A stretch of 64,000 bases of DNA from the NCBI RefSeq assembly GCF_034347405.1, contig NZ_CP133778.1, forward strand, positions 2,170,001 through 2,234,000. Direction: 5' to 3'. This stretch comes from Pseudomonas sp. CCC3.1 (GTDB lineage Bacteria > Pseudomonadota > Gammaproteobacteria > Pseudomonadales > Pseudomonadaceae). The stretch's first letter is position 1. Each line of letters begins with the position of its first letter. A program made the position numbers and the translations under genes. The notes under the pieces are model-generated. The model saw nothing but the letters and a program-made list of their open reading frames with translations, had not been told where the DNA came from and searched no databases. Of this stretch, positions 58,367-64,000 are shown in pieces.

Positions 58367-60730
58367 GTGAGTTTGAAACCAGGCTTTGTGCTGACCCGGC
58401 ACTGGCGTGACACACCGTCGGGTGTCGAAGTTGAACTGTGGCTGGCCACCGACGAGGGGCCGCAGCACGTGCGTCTGCCGCTCCAGACTTCAGTGGCGTT
58501 TATCCCGGTGGCACAGCGTGATCAAGCTCAAGTGGTATTGAAGGATGAGCGCAACGTCGAGTTTCGTGATTTGGCGCTGTGCGATTTCCAGTCGCGTCCG
58601 GTGCTCGGTCTTTACTGTAGGCAACATGCCCAACTGATCGACATCGCCCAGCGCCTGCGCCGTGCCGGAGTTGATGTGTTTGAGGCCGACATCCGGCCTC
58701 CCGAGCGCTTTTTGATGGAGCGCTTCATCACCGCGCCGGTGAGCTTTAGCGGCCAGCCCCAGGCCGATGGCTTGCTGCTCAACACCCAGATGAAACCGCA
58801 CCCTGACTATCGGCCGCGTTTGAAACTGGTGTCGCTGGACATTGAAACCAGTGCTCAGGGCGACCTGTACTCCATCGCCCTTGAAGGTTGTGGTAAGCGT
58901 CAGGTGTACATGCTTGGCAAGGCGACCGAAGCCGACACACCGGTGGATTTCGACCTTGAGTTCTGCGCCACCCGTGGCGAGTTGTTGCAACGCCTCAACC
59001 AATGGCTGGCCGTGCACGACCCCGATGCGATCATCGGCTGGAACGTGGTGCAGTTCGACATGCGGGTCTTGCATGAACATGCCCGGCGCTTGGGTATCCC
59101 GCTGTTGCTGGGGCGCGGGGGCAGCGAAATGCAGTGGCGCGAGCACGGCACCCGCAAAAACCATTACTTTGCCAGCGCCGCAGGGCGTTTGATCATCGAC
59201 GGCATCGAATCGCTGCGTTCAGCAACGTGGTCGTTTACCTCGTTCAGCCTGGAAAACGTCGCCCAGACCTTGCTCGGCGAAGGCAAGGACATCAGCACCC
59301 CGTACCAGCGCATGGACGAGATCAACCGCATGTTCGTCGAGGACAAGCCCGCACTGGCGCGCTACAACCTCAAGGACTGCGAGTTGGTGACGCGCATCTT
59401 CGAAAAGACTGAGCTGCTGACCTTTTTGCTGGAGCGCGCCTCGGTCACGGGGCTGGAAGCGGATCGCAGCGGCGGCTCGGTGGCGGCGTTTTACCACTTG
59501 TACATGCCGCTGATGCACCGTCAGGGGTTTGTCGCGCCCAACCTCGGAGACAAACCGCCACAAGCCAGCCCCGGCGGTTTTGTCATGGAGTCGCAGCCAG
59601 GCTTGTACGAATCGGTGCTGGTGCTCGACTACAAAAGCCTCTATCCGTCGATCATTCGCACCTTTCTCATCGACCCGCTGGGGCTGGTCGAAGGCCTGCG
59701 CCAGCCTGACGCTGAACATTCGGTACCAGGTTTTCGCGGGGCGCGGTTTTCACGCACTCGGCATTGTCTGCCGGCCATCATCGAACGGGTTGCCAACGGG
59801 CGAGAAGTGGCCAAACGTGAGACGAACGCCCCGTTGTCCCAAGCCCTGAAAATCATCATGAACGCGTTTTATGGGGTGTTGGGCTCCAGCGGCTGCCGTT
59901 TCTTCGACACCCGGCTGGCCTCGTCAATCACCCTGCGTGGACACGAAATCATGCTCAAGACCCGGGCGCTGATCGAAGCGCAGGGTTTTACCGTGATCTA
60001 TGGCGACACCGACTCCACGTTTGTCTGGTTGCGCAGCGAACACAGTGAGGCCGACGCCTCGCGTATCGGGCGCGAACTGGTGCAACACGTCAATCAATGG
60101 TGGCAAGCCCACGTGCGCGATGAGTACGGGCTCACCAGCGCGCTGGAATTGCAGTTTGAAACCCACTACAACCGGTTCTTGATGCCGACCATTCGTGGCG
60201 CCGAAGAAGGCAGCAAAAAGCGCTACGCAGGTTTGGTGGTGCATACGGACGGGCATCGGGAGATGGTCTACAAGGGGCTGGAAACCGTGCGCAGCGACTG
60301 GTCGCCGCTGGCTCAACAGTTTCAGCAGGCGCTGTACCTGCGCATCTTCAATCGCGAGCCGTATCAAGACTATGTGCGCGACTTTGTGCGCAGCACCCTG
60401 GCGGGCGAGCATGACGAACTGCTGATCTACCGCAAGCGCTTGCGTCGCCAATTGAGCGACTACGAACGCAACGTACCGCCCCATGTACGGGCCGCGCGGC
60501 TGGCCGATGAATACAACGACCAGCAGGGGCGGCCACGCCAGTACCAGAATGGCGGCAGCATCAGCTACGTCATCACCGTGGCGGGCCCGCAGCCGCTGGA
60601 AAACCGCACGGCTGACGTGGATTACGACCACTACCTGACGCGTCAACTACAACCGGTGGCCGACGCGATTCTGGTGTTCGTCGACGACGACTTCAGTGCG
60701 CTGGTGGGCGGCCAGATGGGCTTGTTTTAA
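58367..60730 (+). CDS. polB: DNA polymerase II (family B)
   Basis: A 787-residue family-B polymerase. The 3'-5' exonuclease motif LDIETS starts at residue 157. Polymerase motif A is DYKSLYPSII (Asp421), motif B KIIMNAFYGVLGS near 495 and motif C YGDTDS at 545-550 with both catalytic Asp. The length equals E. coli PolB. It performs error-free or bypass synthesis after DNA damage. The start is GTG with GAGG upstream. Its stop shares bases with the stop of the convergent gene (TTAA). Confidence 0.96.
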   Translation: MSLKPGFVLTRHWRDTPSGVEVELWLATDEGPQHVRLPLQTSVAFIPVAQRDQAQVVLKDERNVEFRDLALCDFQSRPVLGLYCRQHAQLIDIAQRLRRAGVDVFEADIRPPERFLMERFITAPVSFSGQPQADGLLLNTQMKPHPDYRPRLKLVSLDIETSAQGDLYSIALEGCGKRQVYMLGKATEADTPVDFDLEFCATRGELLQRLNQWLAVHDPDAIIGWNVVQFDMRVLHEHARRLGIPLLLGRGGSEMQWREHGTRKNHYFASAAGRLIIDGIESLRSATWSFTSFSLENVAQTLLGEGKDISTPYQRMDEINRMFVEDKPALARYNLKDCELVTRIFEKTELLTFLLERASVTGLEADRSGGSVAAFYHLYMPLMHRQGFVAPNLGDKPPQASPGGFVMESQPGLYESVLVLDYKSLYPSIIRTFLIDPLGLVEGLRQPDAEHSVPGFRGARFSRTRHCLPAIIERVANGREVAKRETNAPLSQALKIIMNAFYGVLGSSGCRFFDTRLASSITLRGHEIMLKTRALIEAQGFTVIYGDTDSTFVWLRSEHSEADASRIGRELVQHVNQWWQAHVRDEYGLTSALELQFETHYNRFLMPTIRGAEEGSKKRYAGLVVHTDGHREMVYKGLETVRSDWSPLAQQFQQALYLRIFNREPYQDYVRDFVRSTLAGEHDELLIYRKRLRRQLSDYERNVPPHVRAARLADEYNDQQGRPRQYQNGGSISYVITVAGPQPLENRTADVDYDHYLTRQLQPVADAILVFVDDDFSALVGGQMGLF

Positions 60731-61005
60731 GCGTCGCTGGCGGGCGTCGCGGCCTTGGAGCGGGCGCGGTCTTTCGCGGCTTTGGCTTCAGCGGCCAGAC
60801 ATTCCAGACAAAATTGCTCGGCGTAACTCATGAGAATTTCAGTGGTATCGCCTTTGATCGTGCGCGAACCGGCGAGGATATAACGCATGCGCTTTTCGGT
60901 GACACCGATGCGCTGGGCAATCCAGGCCGGGGTTTGGCCGATGCGATCGACCAGCTTGTTCGCGTATTCGGTGGAATGGTTATAGCGTTCAGCGTTGGGA
61001 AACAT
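60727..61005 (-). CDS. Small helix-turn-helix-like protein
   Basis: A 92-residue protein from the ATG at 61005, preceded by AGGA. TEYANKLVDRIGQTPAWIAQRIGVTEKRMRYILAGSRTIKGDTTEILMSYAEQFCLECL looks like a Cro/C1-type helix-turn-helix. The tail is Ala/Lys-rich. Longer starts extend into sequence without ribosome sites. It is convergent with and touches polB. Its targets are unknown. Confidence 0.72.
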   Translation of the reverse strand: MFPNAERYNHSTEYANKLVDRIGQTPAWIAQRIGVTEKRMRYILAGSRTIKGDTTEILMSYAEQFCLECLAAEAKAAKDRARSKAATPASDA

Positions 61006-61126
61006 AGGGGTTCCTGGGGCGGGAAGTAAAAGCCGGACGGCAGGGTACTCCTTTTCGCCGGGAACGCCTGTTTTTAAACGATTGGGGTGATAAGAGGCAA
61101 CCACGATCTTGTGCCGCGCCACACAC

Positions 61127-61277
61127 CCGTAGCAGTTGCCGAGTAACGCGAGGCCACGTCCGGCGACGCAGTCGTCGTAAAACCGCCTAGCGCGGCCATT
61201 CAGACAGACCCAGTTCTCAGGTTTTGCGATCGCTGCGCAATCGGACGTGGCCTCGCGTTACTCGGCAACTGCTACGG
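61127..61277. repeat. ~150-bp inverted-arm element, copy C
   Basis: Perfect 36-bp arms (61127-61162 and 61242-61277) surround a 79-bp loop, the same dimensions as copies A and B. Arm sequence differs from the other copies (GAGTAACGCGAGGCCAC against GAGCACCGCGAGGCTAC in A), yet both arms changed together. Its loop ends resemble the copy A orientation. Confidence 0.92.
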
Positions 61278-61290
61278 GGCGCAGGGTGTT

Positions 61291-62187
61291 TCAGCCTACT
61301 GTCGGGTAGCTGATCGGGCGTTGCGCGCGTTGCCGTTCGCTGGCGATCAGGGTGTTTTTGAGCAGGTAAGCAATGGTCATCGGCCCCACACCGCCCGGCA
61401 CCGGGGTGATGGCGCTGGCCACGCTGCTGGCACTCTCATAATCAACATCCCCCACCAACCGATGACCCGACGCGGTGGCAATCCGATTAATCCCCACGTC
61501 GATCACGACCGCGCCCGGTTTGAGCCAACAGGCATCGATCATTTGCGGCTTGCCCACCGCCGCGACGACGATGTCCGCCATCCGGCACAAGGCCGGGGCA
61601 TCGACGCTGCGTGAGTGCACCACGCTGACCGTGCAGTTGGCCTGCAGCAACAAGCTGGCCATGGGTTTGCCAACGATGTTCGAACGACCAATGACCACGG
61701 CGTGCAACCCGCTCAGGTCGCCGCAGGTTTCATACAGCAAGCGCATGCAGCCGCTGGGGGTGCAGGGTGTGAGTACGTCGCCGCCTTGTACCAGGCCGCC
61801 GACATTTTCACGGTGAAAGCCGTCGACGTCCTTGATCGGTGCAATGGCCTGAATCACTGCCTGTTCGTTGATGTGCGCAGGCAGCGGCAGTTGCACCAGG
61901 ATGCCGTTGACGCTGGGGTCGGCGTTGAGGCGGGCGAGCAGTTGCAGTACCTGTTGCTGGCTAATGTCTTGGGGGAGTCGGTGTTCCAGAGAGCGAATAC
62001 CCACGTCTTTGGCTCGCAGCAGCTTGTTGCGCACATACACTTCGCTGGCCGGGTCCTGGCCGATCAACACCACCGCCAGCGCCGGGTAGATGTGCTGCAC
62101 AGCTAGGGCGTGCACGTCTTCTCGTACTTCGTCGAGTACCTGGGCCGACAGGGCTTTGCCGTCTATAACGCGGGCTTGAATGCTCAT
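61291..62187 (-). CDS. folD: Methylenetetrahydrofolate dehydrogenase / methenyltetrahydrofolate cyclohydrolase
   Basis: A 298-residue FolD. SEVYVRNKLLRAKDVGI holds the catalytic Lys, followed by GILVQLPLPAHINE, VVIGRSNIVGKPMASLLLQANCTVSVVHSRS (NADP site) and PVPGGVGPMTIAYLLKNT. It interconverts 5,10-methylene-, methenyl- and 10-formyl-tetrahydrofolate in the cytoplasm. It follows the permease gene on the same strand after 74 bp containing an ATCATCG/CGATGAT hairpin. Confidence 0.95.
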   Translation of the reverse strand: MSIQARVIDGKALSAQVLDEVREDVHALAVQHIYPALAVVLIGQDPASEVYVRNKLLRAKDVGIRSLEHRLPQDISQQQVLQLLARLNADPSVNGILVQLPLPAHINEQAVIQAIAPIKDVDGFHRENVGGLVQGGDVLTPCTPSGCMRLLYETCGDLSGLHAVVIGRSNIVGKPMASLLLQANCTVSVVHSRSVDAPALCRMADIVVAAVGKPQMIDACWLKPGAVVIDVGINRIATASGHRLVGDVDYESASSVASAITPVPGGVGPMTIAYLLKNTLIASERQRAQRPISYPTVG

Positions 62188-62261
62188 TGATTTACCATTG
62201 TCTGAGGTCTGGTAGAGGGCCTGATCATCGAGGCAACGCCCCGATGATTCAGCAGCAAGGG

Positions 62262-63944
62262 TCAGATGACAGCCAGTTGATGGCAGCCATACACCACGAG
62301 TACACCGGCGATCAAAGTGGCGTAGGGCAGCCAGCCCGCACGTTTTTGTCCTTCGTTGGCCTCGATGTACAGGTCGTTAAGCATCGCTTCGGGGAAGCGC
62401 CCGTGGTCTTGCACGTAGTGGCGGTAGCAAAACACCGGCAGGATCAGCAGCGCCAGCAGCAGCCCGGTCATGAGGGTGCCCGCGCCCCAGATGTCGGCGC
62501 CCAGGCCCATGCACGCCAGATTGACGAAGCTCAACACGCCACCGGCTGCCAGCAGTATGGTCGGCGCTTTGTACGGGCGGGCCCAGTCGGGGCGGTCCAT
62601 GCGGTGAATCCAGCCCGCATTGAGGTTGAGAAAGTTGAAGATGATGTAGCTGACGTTGGACGCCGCCAACACAAACACGTAGTCGGACATCAGCAACAGC
62701 AGCAGGTTGAACGACAGGTCGGTCCACATTGCCGCCGTGGGTGCGCCGTGTTCATTGGTGCGGCCCAGGTATTTGGGCAGCCAGCCGTCGACTGAGGCCT
62801 GGTACAGGGTGCGCGAAGAGCCCGACATGGAGGTCATGATCGCCAGCAAGGTCGCGAGTACCAGCATGATCAGCACAATGTTGGCTACCACCTTGCCACC
62901 GCCGATGCTGTCTGCCATGACCTGGCCGACGCCCATGCCGCTGTAGATGGCCGGAGAGAGCAGGCCGCTGTAGACCGCGGGCGTCACCACGGCGCCGCTG
63001 GCGTCGAGGACTGCCGGGCTCACCAGTTGCCCCAGTCCGAGGCTGCCCTGAAACGCCAGCGGCACCAGGGTGAAGACGAAGATGCACAACACACCGGCGT
63101 AGAAGATCGCCTTGAAGGTGTCTTTTTTCGGGTCCTTGAATTCGCGGGTGTAGCACACCGCGGTTTCAAAGCCGTAGGTCGACCAGGCGGCCATGAACAG
63201 CCCGCCAGCCATGAGTGTCCAGCCAGACATGTTCCACGGGCCGTCGATCACTTGCCCGGCGGCGTCGTGGGCCAGCGGGAACAGCGGGAAGAAATTGGCT
63301 TGCATGGCATCGCCGGTAAACAGCGGGACGATGCCCACCAGCAGCAGCGGGATCAGCGACGTCACGCCCAGCACCAGGGTCAGGCGTGCCGAGCGCAAAA
63401 TGCCGCCATGCTGCACGGCGAACACGGTGAGCAGAATCAGCAGGCCAATGGCGAACGTGGCGTTAATGCGCAGCGACAGCCCACTTTTGACCCAGCCCAG
63501 GTCCAGCAGGGTCAGTTGCCAGGTGTTGATCAGCGCATCGGCCGGAAACAGCGCCGTCAGGATGTAACCGGCTGCCAGCCCCGAACCGATAGACAGTACC
63601 GGCGACCAGGCCAGCCAGTTGCACCACACCGACACCGGGGCGATCAGCTTGCTGTAACGCACCCAGGCCACGGCGCCGTAGACCGAGGCGCCGCCGGATT
63701 TGTGCGGGAACAGCCCGGCAATTTCGGCGTAGGTAAAGGCTTGGATAAAGCCGAACAGGATCGACACGATCCACACAATCCAGGCCGGTTTGCCCACCGT
63801 GGCGGCAATCGCGCCGATGGTGAACAGCACCAGCGCGGGCACGCCGCTGGCCACCCAGAACGCTCCCCGCCAATCGATTTTGCGCTGCAGGCTGCCCACT
63901 GAACGGGCGGCCTGCGGTACGGCCTCGAACGTAGTCGCTTCCAT
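62262..63944 (-). CDS. APC family amino-acid/amine permease
   Basis: A 560-residue inner-membrane permease with about 12-14 helices. WVASGVPALVLFTIGAIAATVGKPAWIVWIVSILFGFIQAFTYAEIAGLFPHKSGGASVYGA covers the first helices and the APC consensus (Glu in YAEIAGLFP, SGG loop). WSTYGFETAVCYTREFKDPKKDTFKAI is the conserved helix 6 region. The ATG at 63944 begins a plausible N-terminus; a TTG 15 codons earlier is possible. The substrate is not predictable. Only ~56 bp of upstream DNA is in the window. Confidence 0.9.
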   Translation of the reverse strand: MEATTFEAVPQAARSVGSLQRKIDWRGAFWVASGVPALVLFTIGAIAATVGKPAWIVWIVSILFGFIQAFTYAEIAGLFPHKSGGASVYGAVAWVRYSKLIAPVSVWCNWLAWSPVLSIGSGLAAGYILTALFPADALINTWQLTLLDLGWVKSGLSLRINATFAIGLLILLTVFAVQHGGILRSARLTLVLGVTSLIPLLLVGIVPLFTGDAMQANFFPLFPLAHDAAGQVIDGPWNMSGWTLMAGGLFMAAWSTYGFETAVCYTREFKDPKKDTFKAIFYAGVLCIFVFTLVPLAFQGSLGLGQLVSPAVLDASGAVVTPAVYSGLLSPAIYSGMGVGQVMADSIGGGKVVANIVLIMLVLATLLAIMTSMSGSSRTLYQASVDGWLPKYLGRTNEHGAPTAAMWTDLSFNLLLLLMSDYVFVLAASNVSYIIFNFLNLNAGWIHRMDRPDWARPYKAPTILLAAGGVLSFVNLACMGLGADIWGAGTLMTGLLLALLILPVFCYRHYVQDHGRFPEAMLNDLYIEANEGQKRAGWLPYATLIAGVLVVYGCHQLAVI

Positions 63945-64000
63945 CTTCTTATTCCCATGTCTGAGTTGCGTGGTAGTGGGGGCAGTCAAAGTGGGGTGAT

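Overview
The window reads as a chromosomal stretch of a Pseudomonas (gammaproteobacterium). Supporting signs are the high G+C content, dense coding on both strands, several Pseudomonas-type REP hairpins (TGTAGGAGCGAGCTTG and TGTGGGAGCGGGCTTG types) and gene families typical of the genus. I see no rRNA, tRNA, CRISPR array, transposase or phage gene. About 55 protein genes are supported; the first is cut by the left edge.

Bases 1-24,524 look like an organosulfur-scavenging region. Set one (+) holds a truncated TonB-dependent receptor (TBDR), two luciferase-like flavin monooxygenases and a JmjC-type cupin protein. Set two (-) holds two Tat-signal oligopeptide-type binding proteins, a second TBDR and an SfnB/DszC-like flavin enzyme. 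Set three (+), divergent from set two, holds the matching DppB/DppC permeases, a double ATPase and an aldo/keto reductase. An MFS exporter follows. The block ends with the most unusual module (20,268-24,524): two cytoplasmic DszB-like proteins that keep the Cys/His/Arg/Gly constellation of 2'-hydroxybiphenyl-2-sulfinate desulfinase, bracketing a fumarate-reductase-like flavoprotein and a stand-alone SdhB-type [2Fe-2S] protein. This could be an undescribed sulfinate-processing system.

Bases 24,600-36,000 are mixed. They hold small housekeeping genes, a bufferin (copper-buffering RiPP) cluster with two different precursors, a DoxX protein, a periplasmic hydrolase, an MNIO maturase and its partner (26,392-29,917), a dhcR-dhcAB-atoB type CoA-transferase/thiolase locus, and an Fsr-like MFS pump with an AraC-type regulator.

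Bases 36,017-43,882 are a complete Nit1C nitrilase cluster (seven genes, -) with a divergent sigma-54 activator. A -24/-12 promoter and inverted-repeat candidate binding sites are visible between them. Such clusters have been linked to growth on cyanide.

Bases 44,133-53,437 form a second catabolic unit: a DszC-like flavin enzyme, an MFS importer, a TBDR and an enoyl-CoA hydratase (-), divergent from an alcohol dehydrogenase and an acyl-CoA ligase (+), with an IclR regulator. A perfect 17-bp palindrome sits at the divergent start.

Bases 53,760-64,000 hold an SRPBCC protein, a candidate small RNA, a glucarate dehydratase / ketoglutarate semialdehyde dehydrogenase pair, a lipoprotein, DNA polymerase II, a small helix-turn-helix protein, FolD and an APC permease.

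Three copies of a ~150-bp element (35/36-bp perfect inverted arms around a 79-bp loop) lie at 18.4, 44.0 and 61.2 kb. The loops of the first two are inverted relative to conserved flanks. A separate 136-bp direct repeat occurs at 3.4 and 18.6 kb.
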